Source of the DNA: M3007 sp041736625
GTDB lineage: Bacteria > Bacteroidota > Bacteroidia > Chitinophagales > Saprospiraceae
Length of the DNA stretch: 64,000 nt
Assembly (NCBI GenBank): GCA_041736625.1
Contig: JBGSTG010000137.1
Location: 1-64,000 of the forward strand
Direction of reading: 5' to 3'
Both the position numbers and the translations under genes were made by a program. The number at the start of each line of letters is the position of its first letter. The stretch's first letter is position 1. The notes beneath the pieces were generated by a model. It ran no database searches. It saw only the letters and a list, made by a program, of their open reading frames with translations, and had not been told where the DNA came from. Below are positions 34,061 through 42,880 of this stretch, piece by piece.

Positions 34061-36435
34061 AGCACCGTCACCACCACGCTGTCGCAGCCGTGGATCGTTG
34101 TCAGCGAATCGGTGTATGTCCCGTTCTGTGTTTGATACGATCCCCCCAGCAGCATGGAGTCCCCGGCGCAGATCACCGCAACCGAGTCCAGCCGTTCATG
34201 CGGCCATACGTTTACCTGCACGCTGTCGTCCGCAGGCGCCGTACACACCGGAACCGAATTGTCCAGCACACCGATTAAATGATACAACGTATGCATCGAA
34301 GGGCTCACCGTAATCGTATGACCGCTGCTGATGTCCGGCAGCGTGTCTACAGTAGAGCCGTCGTACCAGACCACGTCGAATGGGCCGTCGCCGCTCAGCG
34401 TGAACACCAGATCGGTAGATTCTCCCGCGCACAGGTCCGCCGAACTGCCCAGCGACGCCGACGGTACGGGATTCACTTCCACGACAACGCACACCGCCGG
34501 AAGCGTATCGCAGTCGTTGCTCACCACCACACATACATTACCGGACACCGACGCGGCAAAGTCAATCAGCACACTGTCGCCACCCCCCATCAGCACCGCG
34601 CCTGCCGGAACGCTCCACGTGTAGTTGGAGCCCGGTTGAAGCGTGTCCAGCGTATACAGGTACGACCCGCCGTCGGCGCACACCGACACCGGACCGCTCA
34701 GCACCGGCGTTACCGGCTGTTGCAGCACCTGGATCGGGCGGCACGCCGGTTGCGAGGCGCCGCAGGAGTTGCTCGCCCGCACGCACAGGTTGCCTGATGC
34801 CGCATTGGGGCCCCAGACCACCAGAATCGAGTCCGGCGAAAGCACCGTGTACGGGTGGTTGCCCGGCAGGGTCCACGTGAAGCCCGTCGGCGTGGGGTTG
34901 CCCGTCGCCGTCGCTATGTACAACACACTGTCGCCTGCACAAGGCGTCGTGTCGCCAACCACCACCGGCACCTGCGGCACCGCGCTGAACGCAGACACCG
35001 TTACGCAGGCTGTATCCGGGCAAATCACCCCATTGCGCGTGTGCCGCAGCAACACGCAGTATTCGCCAGGCTGGTTCACTGTGATCGTGCCCTGATTGGG
35101 GTTGCCCACGATGCCCGGGCCTGTCCAGCTGTAAAACGTCAGCACATTGTTCCCCGATGGCGGCGTCGAGTTGATCGCCGTCAGGGGGATGGTTGTATTC
35201 ACCGTGCAGTCCAGCACCGCTGGCGGGTCGATCACCGCCTCCGGCTCCAGAATCGCCAGATCAACGTACACCGTACTGTCGCAACCCAGCCAGCTGTCGC
35301 AGGTCTCCTGATAGTAGCCGCTTGAGTTGGCAATATTTTCGCATATCTGAACTTCTGCCGGGCCGCACAACGTCACATATTGCACAGGGGTGATCACCGG
35401 AGGTATCAACTGCACCCTGCACCGAACAATGCTGTCGCACCCTGTATACGACTGGAACGTCACCGGGTACGTACCGGGGTTAAAAAATTCCTCACCTGCG
35501 CACGTCACCGACTCGCCCTGGCACAGCAGTACCGTTTGGTCGGTGAACACCGTCGGAATCAATTTAACAATACACGTCACCAGGCTGTCGCAACCGTCAA
35601 AGGTCTCCAGCGCAACCGGAAACGTGCCGGCGGTCGTAAACGTCCGCCCGGCGCATTCCACGTTTTTGCCCTGGCACAGATCAACGTTTTCTGTCACAAA
35701 TACATCGCTTCCGATGTGCACGTCCAAACATTCAACCGGCGCGTTCGGGCACTGTGTGCTCTGTGCGCACACCTGTACGTCGCCCGTCTCCTGCCATGCA
35801 ACGGTGATGGAGGTTGCGATCGCATTTCCCAGGATGATACCTGCACTGGGCGGGTTGATCGTCCAGGTAGACATCGATGTCGTGGTATACGTTGAACTTT
35901 GGACCGAGGGGAAGCACAACTCATCCGGCCCGTTAACGGTAGGCAGGGTGGCGTTGATGGAATATTCGCATTGTGCGCCGCCGCTGCCGTCGATCATCAG
36001 ATAGTACGTTTGGCCGGGTACAAGTGCGAAGGTGGTTAATGTGGTTTGGCTACCCGATGGAATGTTGCCCAGGCAGGGGGATTCAAACTGAAAATTCACA
36101 CAATCCTGTGTAGACAAGACCGCCGCCTGGATGGCGCCGCCTACTGCGCAACCGTAGGTAGCAATATCAAAGGAAGCAACCGGCGCGTCGGCCACGAACG
36201 CAAACCAGTGGTTGTTCTCCACCGACGAGCACCAGAACGGAGGCAACGATATGGGTTGATCTGGCGTTGTTTCTCCGTAATAGCAGTCCAACGCAGAAGG
36301 CGAAGCATTAACACAGGCGTCCGCTGCGTTAACAGAGGGCATGGGGGCCCCACAAGGACTGGAGTTGCACTGTGAGCGCAATTGCTCGGTGAAGGCCATC
36401 ACAAAAAGCAATACAACAGATAGAATTCTGAGCAT
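33352..36435 (-). CDS. Giant Cys-repeat surface protein, N-terminal part up to TAG
   Basis: The 1027 codons start with a Sec signal peptide (MLRILSVVLLFVMAFTEQLR) and a beta-rich N-terminal domain (SALDCYYGETTPDQPISLPP, FAFVADAPVASFDIATY), followed by Ig/PKD-like modules with repeated QGKNVECAGRTF and QGESVTCAGEEF, then the first five to six 40-residue Cys-paired repeats. The frame stops at TAG (33354-33352) in TLTNQ-stop-GCDS, where sibling repeats have NQYGCDS, so a single TAC to TAG change interrupts a protein of about 1758 residues. Without its T9SS tail the product should not be anchored outside the cell. Real nonsense mutation or consensus error cannot be told apart here. Confidence 0.82.
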   Translation of the reverse strand: MLRILSVVLLFVMAFTEQLRSQCNSSPCGAPMPSVNAADACVNASPSALDCYYGETTPDQPISLPPFWCSSVENNHWFAFVADAPVASFDIATYGCAVGGAIQAAVLSTQDCVNFQFESPCLGNIPSGSQTTLTTFALVPGQTYYLMIDGSGGAQCEYSINATLPTVNGPDELCFPSVQSSTYTTTSMSTWTINPPSAGIILGNAIATSITVAWQETGDVQVCAQSTQCPNAPVECLDVHIGSDVFVTENVDLCQGKNVECAGRTFTTAGTFPVALETFDGCDSLVTCIVKLIPTVFTDQTVLLCQGESVTCAGEEFFNPGTYPVTFQSYTGCDSIVRCRVQLIPPVITPVQYVTLCGPAEVQICENIANSSGYYQETCDSWLGCDSTVYVDLAILEPEAVIDPPAVLDCTVNTTIPLTAINSTPPSGNNVLTFYSWTGPGIVGNPNQGTITVNQPGEYCVLLRHTRNGVICPDTACVTVSAFSAVPQVPVVVGDTTPCAGDSVLYIATATGNPTPTGFTWTLPGNHPYTVLSPDSILVVWGPNAASGNLCVRASNSCGASQPACRPIQVLQQPVTPVLSGPVSVCADGGSYLYTLDTLQPGSNYTWSVPAGAVLMGGGDSVLIDFAASVSGNVCVVVSNDCDTLPAVCVVVEVNPVPSASLGSSADLCAGESTDLVFTLSGDGPFDVVWYDGSTVDTLPDISSGHTITVSPSMHTLYHLIGVLDNSVPVCTAPADDSVQVNVWPHERLDSVAVICAGDSMLLGGSYQTQNGTYTDSLTTIHGCDSVVVTVLTVNPIDTTILANTTCDPLLAGTVTVVLSQANGCDSVVITGTLLLPSDTTYLTETTCIPANVGVFYDTLTNQWGCDSLLVTDVLFAFSDTTLLSATSCNPADIGVFQQVLVNSEGCDSTVITTVTLLPSDTTYLTGADCNPANVGTFYNTLTNQYGCDSLIVTTIDFFHLDSTYLTAADCDPANVGTFYQTLVTAAGCDSVLVTTVSLLPTDTTYLTGSDCNPAHGGQFNDTLTNQ

Positions 36436-36486
36436 TCTGAAGAAGTTTGTTTAATGCCAGATGCGGCAAGTGTTTATTTCGCTGTA

Positions 36487-36494
36487 TAAAGGTA
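36487..36494 (-). promoter_or_regulatory. Promoter-like box for the giant repeat gene
   Basis: TACCTTTA on the minus strand, 51 bases before the ATG at 36435, matches TAnnTTT. The 235-base space to gyrA is AT-rich and holds this box and the gyrA one; nothing else was recognised there. Confidence 0.35.
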
Positions 36495-36643
36495 GACAAA
36501 ATTAATCAAAATTACCTTTTCCGTGTCACATCTCCACCACCGCCAGAAGAGAAATATAAAAAGGGTAAAGCAAAAACGAATAACCACGCCATTGCAGCGT
36601 TATAAAGGGCTAAGGTAAAAATGTTTTAAAATAAAATTTAGCT

Positions 36644-36651
36644 TACCTTTG
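36644..36651 (+). promoter_or_regulatory. TAnnTTTG promoter box for gyrA
   Basis: TACCTTTG lies 19 bases upstream of the gyrA ATG in an AT-rich stretch; no exact TTTG at the -33 distance. Confidence 0.5.
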
Positions 36652-36670
36652 CGCCCCACATAAATAAGAC

Positions 36671-39166
36671 ATGGAAGAAACCCGTATTCTCCCCATAAAC
36701 ATTGAAGATGAGCTGAAAACGGCGTACATCGATTACTCGATGTCCGTAATCGTCAGCCGTGCCTTGCCGGACGTGCGCGACGGTCTGAAACCCGTTCACC
36801 GGCGCGTGTTGTTTGGCATGCTAGACCTTGGGCTGGGCTACAACAAAACCTACAAAAAATCAGCCCGTATTGTCGGCGAGGTGCTTGGCAAATACCACCC
36901 GCATGGCGACGGTTCTGTATACGACGCCATGGTGCGGCTGGCGCAGGAGTGGAGCATGCGTTACCCTCTGGTGGACGGGCAGGGTAACTTCGGATCTATG
37001 GACGGAGACAGCCCCGCTGCCATGCGGTACACCGAAGCGCGCCTGCGCCGGGTGGCCGACGAGATGTTGGGCGATATTGACAAGGAAACGGTTGACTTTC
37101 AGCTCAATTTCGACGATTCACTCGAGGAGCCCACCGTTTTGCCCACCAAATTCCCCAATCTCCTGGCAAACGGCGCCAGCGGCATAGCAGTGGGCATGGC
37201 CACCAATATGATGCCGCACAACCTGGGCGAAGTGTGCGAAGCCATCGTCGCCACTGTGGACAATCCGGAGATCACCGTCGACGAACTGATGCAGTTTGTC
37301 AAAGCGCCCGATTTCCCCACCGGCGGCATTATTTTCGGCCTGTCCGGCGTTCAGGAGGCCTTCCGCACCGGCCGCGGCCGGGTGGTGGTACGCGCCAAAA
37401 CGGAAATTGAAGTGGATGAAAAGGGACGAGAATCCATCGTCATCACCGAAATCCCTTATCAGGTCAACAAGGCCGTTTTGATTGAAAAAATTGCCGCCCT
37501 GGTCAACGAGAAACGCGTGCTGGGCATCAGCGATGTGGCCGACCTGTCCAACCGGGAAGGGGTGCGCGTGGTCATTGATATCAAGCGCGACGCCGCGGCC
37601 AATGTGGTGCTCAGCCAGCTGTTCAAACTCACCCCGCTGCAAACCAGCTACGGCATCAACAACGTGGCGCTCGTCCGCGGGCGCCCCAGAACGCTCAACC
37701 TCAAAGAGCTCATCGATGAGTTCGTGCGTTTCCGCCTGGACGTCATCGTCCGCCGAACCCAATACGAACTGCGCAAGGCCGAAGAGCGCGCCCACATTCT
37801 TGAAGGGTTGCTCATCGCGTTGGATCGCCTCGACGAGGTCATCGCTCTCATCCGGGCATCCAAAGACGCCGAGGAAGCCCGCGAAGGACTGATGGGCACC
37901 TTCGGCCTGTCTGAAGTTCAATCCCGCGCCATTCTGGCCATGCGCTTGCAGCAACTCACCGGGCTGGAGCGCGACAAAGTGCGTCTCGAATTCGAGGAGT
38001 TGATCAAGCGCATCGCCGAACTCAAGGCCATCCTCGCCGACGAGGGTCTCCGACGCGGCATCATCAAGGAAGAGCTGCGAGAGATCAACGAACGGTATGG
38101 CGACCCGCGCCGTACCGCCATCGAACTCGATGAGGCCGAGATCAACATGGAAGACCTGATCGAAGACGAGGCGGTGGTCATTACCATCAGCCACGCCGGA
38201 TACATCAAACGCACGCCCGCCAGCGAATACCGCGCGCAAGGCCGCGGTGGTCGCGGCGCCCAGGGCGTTCGTACCCGTGAGGAGGACTTCGTGGAGCACA
38301 TGTTCACCGCCACCAACCACCAGACGCTGATGCTGTTCACCGAAAGCGGCCGCTGCTTCTGGCTGAAAGTGTACGAGATACCGGAGGGCGCCAAAACTAC
38401 CTCCGGCCGGGTCATCCAGAACCTGCTCAACATCCCAAAGGAAGATAAGGTGCGTGCCTATATCCTGGTGAAAAGTCTCCAGGACGAAGCGTTTATAAAC
38501 AGTCACTACATCCTGTTCTGCACCCGCAGGGGCCAAATCAAAAAAACCCTGCTCGAAGAATACTCCCGGCCACGTCAGGGGGGCATCAACGCCATCGGCA
38601 TCAACGAGGGCGATGCGCTGATCGAGGCCAGGCTCACCAACGGCAAAAACGAGATTCTGCTGGCCGTCCGCAGCGGACGAGCCATCCGATTCAACGAAGA
38701 AGACGCCCGACCCATGGGCCGTACTGCCGCCGGCGTGCGCGGCATCCAGGTAGACGAAAGCCGGAACGATGTGGTCGTCGGCATGGTGTGTGTCGACGCT
38801 GAAGACCCCACCACCAGCATATTCGTCGTTTCCGAAAAAGGCATGGGCAAACGCTCTGCGCTTGACGATTATCCTACCCAGGGACGGGGTGGCAAAGGGG
38901 TAAAAACCATGCAGATCACCGAAAAAACCGGACCCCTTATCGCCATCAAACGCATCACCGACGAGGATGATCTTATGGTCACCACCACTTCCGGCGTCAC
39001 CATTCGCACCGCCGCCGCCGAACTCCGTGTCATGGGCCGCGCTACACAGGGCGTCCGGGTGATCCGGCTGGACGAACAGGATGAAATCGCCGACGTGACC
39101 GCGATCCGGGCCGAACCCGATGCCCCTCATGTGCCGGACGCCGAAGCGCCGGTCGCCGAATCATAA
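36671..39166 (+). CDS. gyrA: DNA gyrase subunit A
   Basis: GyrA cleaves and rejoins DNA in the gyrase that introduces negative supercoils. The 831 residues start with the family opening YIDYSMSVIVSRALPDVRDG, have the catalytic Tyr120 in AAMRYTEARL, and a C-terminal wrapping domain with the GyrA box QGRGGRG (about residue 523), which separates gyrase from topoisomerase IV. In the quinolone pocket the sequence is HPHGDGSVYDAMVR: Gly81 stands where E. coli has Ser83, while Asp85 (E. coli Asp87) is kept. A promoter box precedes it; the gene has no obvious operon partner. Confidence 0.97.
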   Translation: MEETRILPINIEDELKTAYIDYSMSVIVSRALPDVRDGLKPVHRRVLFGMLDLGLGYNKTYKKSARIVGEVLGKYHPHGDGSVYDAMVRLAQEWSMRYPLVDGQGNFGSMDGDSPAAMRYTEARLRRVADEMLGDIDKETVDFQLNFDDSLEEPTVLPTKFPNLLANGASGIAVGMATNMMPHNLGEVCEAIVATVDNPEITVDELMQFVKAPDFPTGGIIFGLSGVQEAFRTGRGRVVVRAKTEIEVDEKGRESIVITEIPYQVNKAVLIEKIAALVNEKRVLGISDVADLSNREGVRVVIDIKRDAAANVVLSQLFKLTPLQTSYGINNVALVRGRPRTLNLKELIDEFVRFRLDVIVRRTQYELRKAEERAHILEGLLIALDRLDEVIALIRASKDAEEAREGLMGTFGLSEVQSRAILAMRLQQLTGLERDKVRLEFEELIKRIAELKAILADEGLRRGIIKEELREINERYGDPRRTAIELDEAEINMEDLIEDEAVVITISHAGYIKRTPASEYRAQGRGGRGAQGVRTREEDFVEHMFTATNHQTLMLFTESGRCFWLKVYEIPEGAKTTSGRVIQNLLNIPKEDKVRAYILVKSLQDEAFINSHYILFCTRRGQIKKTLLEEYSRPRQGGINAIGINEGDALIEARLTNGKNEILLAVRSGRAIRFNEEDARPMGRTAAGVRGIQVDESRNDVVVGMVCVDAEDPTTSIFVVSEKGMGKRSALDDYPTQGRGGKGVKTMQITEKTGPLIAIKRITDEDDLMVTTTSGVTIRTAAAELRVMGRATQGVRVIRLDEQDEIADVTAIRAEPDAPHVPDAEAPVAES

Positions 39167-39261
39167 CATTTTCTAAACATTCGGATCCGAAATTCTTCCG
39201 GTATATTCGCCCCCACTGAGACCACAGACATCACCGCTGACCATTAAAAGCAAACGCAACG

Positions 39262-40578
39262 ATGAAACCGTCATTCCTTACCTTCCTCCTGACCTTCGCG
39301 CTGGGCCTCACCCTCCAAGCTCAGGAAGGCGCAAAGTTGGCCAAACAGGCCGCCAAAGCATTGACCACCTACAACATGGACCAGGTCAACAACCAGGCTA
39401 AATTGAGCGAAGCAAAAACGCTCATTGACCAGGCCATGCTGCAACCCGACGCTCAAGCGATCTACTCCGCCTGGTTCTCCAAAGGGGAAATCTACTCCAC
39501 CATCTTCCAGCTCGAAACCGCCCAGATGCAGTTCAACCCGCAGGCCAAATACAGCGGAGACAACGACGCACTGGAAGCCTATAACGCCTACCAAAAAGCG
39601 TACGAAATCGGCGTCAAAAAATTTGAAAAATCAGACGCCGCCAAGGGTATCGCCACCGTACAGGGTGGCCTCATCAACCTGGGCATCATTAAATACGATA
39701 AAGGCGAATACGAAAAAGCCCTGGCATCGTTCGAAGCCGTGCTGGCCAGCCACAACACCCTCACAGAGGCCAAACAGAACAGCCTGCTCTCCGATCCGGT
39801 GCAGTACGACAATCAGGTGTTCACCACGGCCATCACCGCCACACTCGCTCAAAATTGCGAAAAAGCCATGGTGTACTACAACCAGCTCTACACCAAAGGC
39901 ACCGATAAGGCGGCCGTGTACGACGGCATGTACACCTGCCTCAACGAAATGGGCAAAACCGACGAGGCCCGGAAAATACTCTCCGAAGGGCGCCAAAAAT
40001 TTCCCGACGACACCGGCCTGTTGTTCTCCGAAATTAACGTGTACCTCCGCGAAGGCCGGCTGGATGAACTCACCAGCAACCTGAAAAAGGCCATAGAGGC
40101 CGAACCAAACAACATCGGGCTGTACATCACGCTTGGAAACGTGTACGACAACCTGTACACGCGCGAGCTGAAAGCCAACAACACGGACAAAGCCAACGAA
40201 TACTTTGAACTGGCCAAATCATACTACACCGAAGCCATCAACCGCGATCCCAAAAATGCCGACGCCCAGTATTCAATGGGCACCTTGTATTACAACCGGG
40301 CTGCCCTCCGATCCGAAGAACTCAACAAAATGGCCGATGACTACTCGGCGGCAGGCATTAAAAAGTACGAGCAGATCAAAAAGGACATGATGAACCAGTT
40401 CGAACTGGCCTTGCCCTATTTCCAAAAAGCAGAGGCGCTCAATCCCAATGAAAAAAATACGCTCCTCGCCCTTTCCGAAATCTACGCACGCAAGGACGAC
40501 CCACTCGCCACTGAATTTAAAAAACGACTCGAAGTGCTGAGCAAAGGCGGAAAGAACGAAACTTCGTATTTTAAGTAA
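39262..40578 (+). CDS. Secreted or periplasmic TPR protein
   Basis: The 438-residue protein has a signal peptide (MKPSFLTFLLTFALGLTLQA) and then helical TPR repeats with the usual pattern, for example IIKYDKGEYEKALASFEAVL, CEKAMVYYNQLYTKGTDKAA, NPNEKNTLLALSEIYARKDD. There is no sorting tail, so a periplasmic location is likely. TPR proteins of this form are frequent in Bacteroidota and act in assembly of larger complexes; the partner is unknown. It lies 95 bases downstream of gyrA. Confidence 0.82.
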   Translation: MKPSFLTFLLTFALGLTLQAQEGAKLAKQAAKALTTYNMDQVNNQAKLSEAKTLIDQAMLQPDAQAIYSAWFSKGEIYSTIFQLETAQMQFNPQAKYSGDNDALEAYNAYQKAYEIGVKKFEKSDAAKGIATVQGGLINLGIIKYDKGEYEKALASFEAVLASHNTLTEAKQNSLLSDPVQYDNQVFTTAITATLAQNCEKAMVYYNQLYTKGTDKAAVYDGMYTCLNEMGKTDEARKILSEGRQKFPDDTGLLFSEINVYLREGRLDELTSNLKKAIEAEPNNIGLYITLGNVYDNLYTRELKANNTDKANEYFELAKSYYTEAINRDPKNADAQYSMGTLYYNRAALRSEELNKMADDYSAAGIKKYEQIKKDMMNQFELALPYFQKAEALNPNEKNTLLALSEIYARKDDPLATEFKKRLEVLSKGGKNETSYFK

Positions 40579-40588
40579 TTCGAAGCCG

Positions 40589-41713
40589 TTAACCCTCGAA
40601 ACGGACAAAGTCAATCAGCCTCCGGGCATTGTGCTCATTGGAAAAATGTGCGTCCAGAACGGCCTGCCGCTCCTGCATGCGATGGGTCTCGAAAGGCGCG
40701 TTGATCAGCGCTTCAATGGTCTGCCGGATAGAGGCAGCTGAATTCCGCACGTAACACAGTTTTCCTAGGGGGTTGCCCGACACCATAGCGTCGTTCACCA
40801 TGCAGAACCGGCCACGATACAGGGCGTTTAACAATTTGAGTTTCATGCCCGCTGTTTGAAACGACACCAAAAGGTTGATGTGCGCATCGCGCATCAGGTC
40901 GTTCATTTGTTCATCATCCGGGTTTTCCACCAGGCGAATGTGGTCATAACGGCCGACAGCCTCGCGCAGCCGGTCTGTGGGCGCCAATCCTGCGATTACA
41001 AACGGGACATTGAGCCCTTCAAACACCTCGGCGATGAGCCACAGCGCCGCCTTTTCGTTGTCCGGCACGCTTAGCTTGCCGTGAAAAAGCACATACTGGC
41101 CTTTCCCGGGTTTGCTCTCCACCGTCGTGTTCGGGTGGAAGGCCGGGAGATAATGCGTATTGGCCTTCTGGGCTCGAAAATAAGCCTCGTCGGTGGTCGA
41201 CAGACACAAAATTTCGTCGGCGTGCAGCAACACCCTCGGTTCGATGCGTTGCAATTTGATGCTCTCCGAAAAATAATACAGTTTCTCGCGCCAATCGTCG
41301 GTGAGTTTGGAGAGCGACTCGTAATACTGCCATTCAATGTTGTGCATGCGCACCAGCTTTTTTCGCCCCCGGAGGCGTTTATGCCATACAAATCCACAGG
41401 TGTGCATCCCCTCGAACAGGATGGGATGCTTGTCTTTGCCCAGACGCCTCAACAAAGCCGACGGCATGCGGGTGCGCATAATAAACGGTACCGGACTGGC
41501 TTGAAATAACAACGAACGCGACCGTTTATAGTAATTGACCTCGGAACAATAACGCAGCAATTCGGGTTGTGGCGTCCGGTCTCCGTACTGGAAACAATGC
41601 AGGATTATGCTCACCCCTTGCGCATGCAGCGCTTTGATCTGGTTAAAAACAACGATAACCCCGCCGTAATTGGCCGGGTACGGAATATCAAAAGATACAA
41701 TGTGTAAATGCAT
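40589..41713 (-). CDS. Glycosyltransferase (GT4-like)
   Basis: The 374-residue protein starts MHLHIVSFDIPYPANYGGVI, the usual glycine-rich first loop of GT-B enzymes, with a C-terminal half QYVLFHGKLSVPDNEKAALW, FVIAGLAP and an acceptor-proximal segment INLLVSFQTAGMKLKLLNAL where E-x7-E is replaced by GxKxKLLxAL, as in the family with weak motifs. It is convergent with the TPR gene. The start was set at the ATG at 41713; an in-frame ATG at 41719 is also possible. Sugar donor unknown. Confidence 0.78.
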   Translation of the reverse strand: MHLHIVSFDIPYPANYGGVIVVFNQIKALHAQGVSIILHCFQYGDRTPQPELLRYCSEVNYYKRSRSLLFQASPVPFIMRTRMPSALLRRLGKDKHPILFEGMHTCGFVWHKRLRGRKKLVRMHNIEWQYYESLSKLTDDWREKLYYFSESIKLQRIEPRVLLHADEILCLSTTDEAYFRAQKANTHYLPAFHPNTTVESKPGKGQYVLFHGKLSVPDNEKAALWLIAEVFEGLNVPFVIAGLAPTDRLREAVGRYDHIRLVENPDDEQMNDLMRDAHINLLVSFQTAGMKLKLLNALYRGRFCMVNDAMVSGNPLGKLCYVRNSAASIRQTIEALINAPFETHRMQERQAVLDAHFSNEHNARRLIDFVRFEG

Positions 41714-41806
41714 AGGCATGGGCGCGGCGCAATGATATCGCAAAAACGCGCTCAAAGGTACTTTTAAGCGCATAATTGCACTAAACCGTTTTTTTTCTCA
41801 AAATAT

Positions 41807-41838
41807 TTTGACGGAAAATGAAAACAACCATACCTTAG
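41807..41838 (+). promoter_or_regulatory. Promoter-like element for the small HTH gene
   Basis: TTTG (41807-41810), 20-base spacer, TACCTTAG (41831-41838): one mismatch in the -7 box. The ATG is 66 bases downstream. Confidence 0.45.
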
Positions 41839-41903
41839 GAACGTCAACGGCAAGCGTTTCAGCAAGCACCCGTTGACCATCTGTTCACTAATATCATAAA
41901 CGT

Positions 41904-42158
41904 ATGAACATCACATTCGAAGAACTGCGCAGAATCAAACACCTGTTGCCCACCGGAAGCATCGCCCGCATCGCCGAATCACTCGAAATCGATGAACAAA
42001 CCGTCCGCAATTATTTTGGCGCCCATGATTATCAAGCCGGTCAAATCGTCGAGTGGCACCTGGAACCCGGGCCAAACGGCGGTATCGTACACCTGGAAGA
42101 CCCCACTATCTACGAAAAAGCCGTCGAGATACTGCGTGAAAACGACATCGAGGTCTAA
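41904..42158 (+). CDS. Small helix-turn-helix protein
   Basis: The 84 residues start with a clear HTH: FEELRRIKHLLPTGSIARIA followed by ESLEIDEQTVRNYFGAHDY (about residues 20-44), which resembles the DNA-binding helix of small regulators. A beta-rich tail (IVEWHLEPGPNGGIVHLEDP) may form the dimer. It is a single gene, convergent with trmN6 at a distance of five bases. A DNA-binding regulator is the likely role; its targets are unknown. Confidence 0.65.
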   Translation: MNITFEELRRIKHLLPTGSIARIAESLEIDEQTVRNYFGAHDYQAGQIVEWHLEPGPNGGIVHLEDPTIYEKAVEILRENDIEV

Positions 42159-42163
42159 CCCCC

Positions 42164-42880
42164 CTACCATCCTGTATAAAAAGCGCCGCAAAGTCGTTTG
42201 AACCCCGGAGCAGGCGCTCCTTTGTCATCCAGCAACATCAACCATTCACGACTGTATACATAGGGCGTACGCTCCAATACCAGGAGCGTACGCGCTGTTT
42301 TTTTGCCCGGACGCGTCACTACATCCAGCCGCCTGGTCGTATACAAACCGATGCAGGCGCCGGCTTCCGTCAGGTGTTGTGCCGCGGCAGGAGGAAGGAT
42401 GACGCATAAACGGCCTTCCGGCGCAAGTAGCCTCCCGGCCGCTTCGAGCAACTGTCCGGGACGCAACGACGACAGATGCCGGGCGCGCTTGCGATCGTCG
42501 TCGGGCGACCATGTGGTTTCCGAAAAATACGGCGGATTGCTCACTACCAGATCATACGGCTTGCCCACTCCCAACCAGGTCGCCGCGTCGGCCTCCTGCA
42601 TAAGCAACCGGTCCCGCCAGGGTGTAGCCGCCGCATTCCGGCCGGCCAAAGCCACCGAAGGTGGGTGAACGTCGACGCCATGCACCTGCACCTGCGCCGG
42701 GGTACGCTGAGCGAGCAGGAGGGCAACGACGCCGGTGCCACACCCAATATCCAGGATCATCCCCCGGTCGGGTACCGGCGCCCAGGCGCCCAGCAGCACG
42801 GCATCCGTACTAACCGGGTGCACCCCGGCTGCCTGTTCAACGACAAATTTTTTGAAACGGAAGGGTGGTGGCGCGTCCAT
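42164..42880 (-). CDS. trmN6: tRNA1(Val) N6-adenine methyltransferase-like
   Basis: The 238 residues have the SAM motif ILDIGCGTGVVALLLAQR (about 40-57) and the N6-adenine signature NPPYF (about 115), after the family opening FRFKKFVVEQAAGVHPVSTD. This is the YfiC/TrmN6 group that methylates A37 of tRNA-Val. The start codon at 42880 lies inside the 3' end of the upstream secreted PLD gene (overlap 42837-42880), suggesting coupled translation; 42889 is a possible earlier start. Confidence 0.85.
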   Translation of the reverse strand: MDAPPPFRFKKFVVEQAAGVHPVSTDAVLLGAWAPVPDRGMILDIGCGTGVVALLLAQRTPAQVQVHGVDVHPPSVALAGRNAAATPWRDRLLMQEADAATWLGVGKPYDLVVSNPPYFSETTWSPDDDRKRARHLSSLRPGQLLEAAGRLLAPEGRLCVILPPAAAQHLTEAGACIGLYTTRRLDVVTRPGKKTARTLLVLERTPYVYSREWLMLLDDKGAPAPGFKRLCGAFYTGW

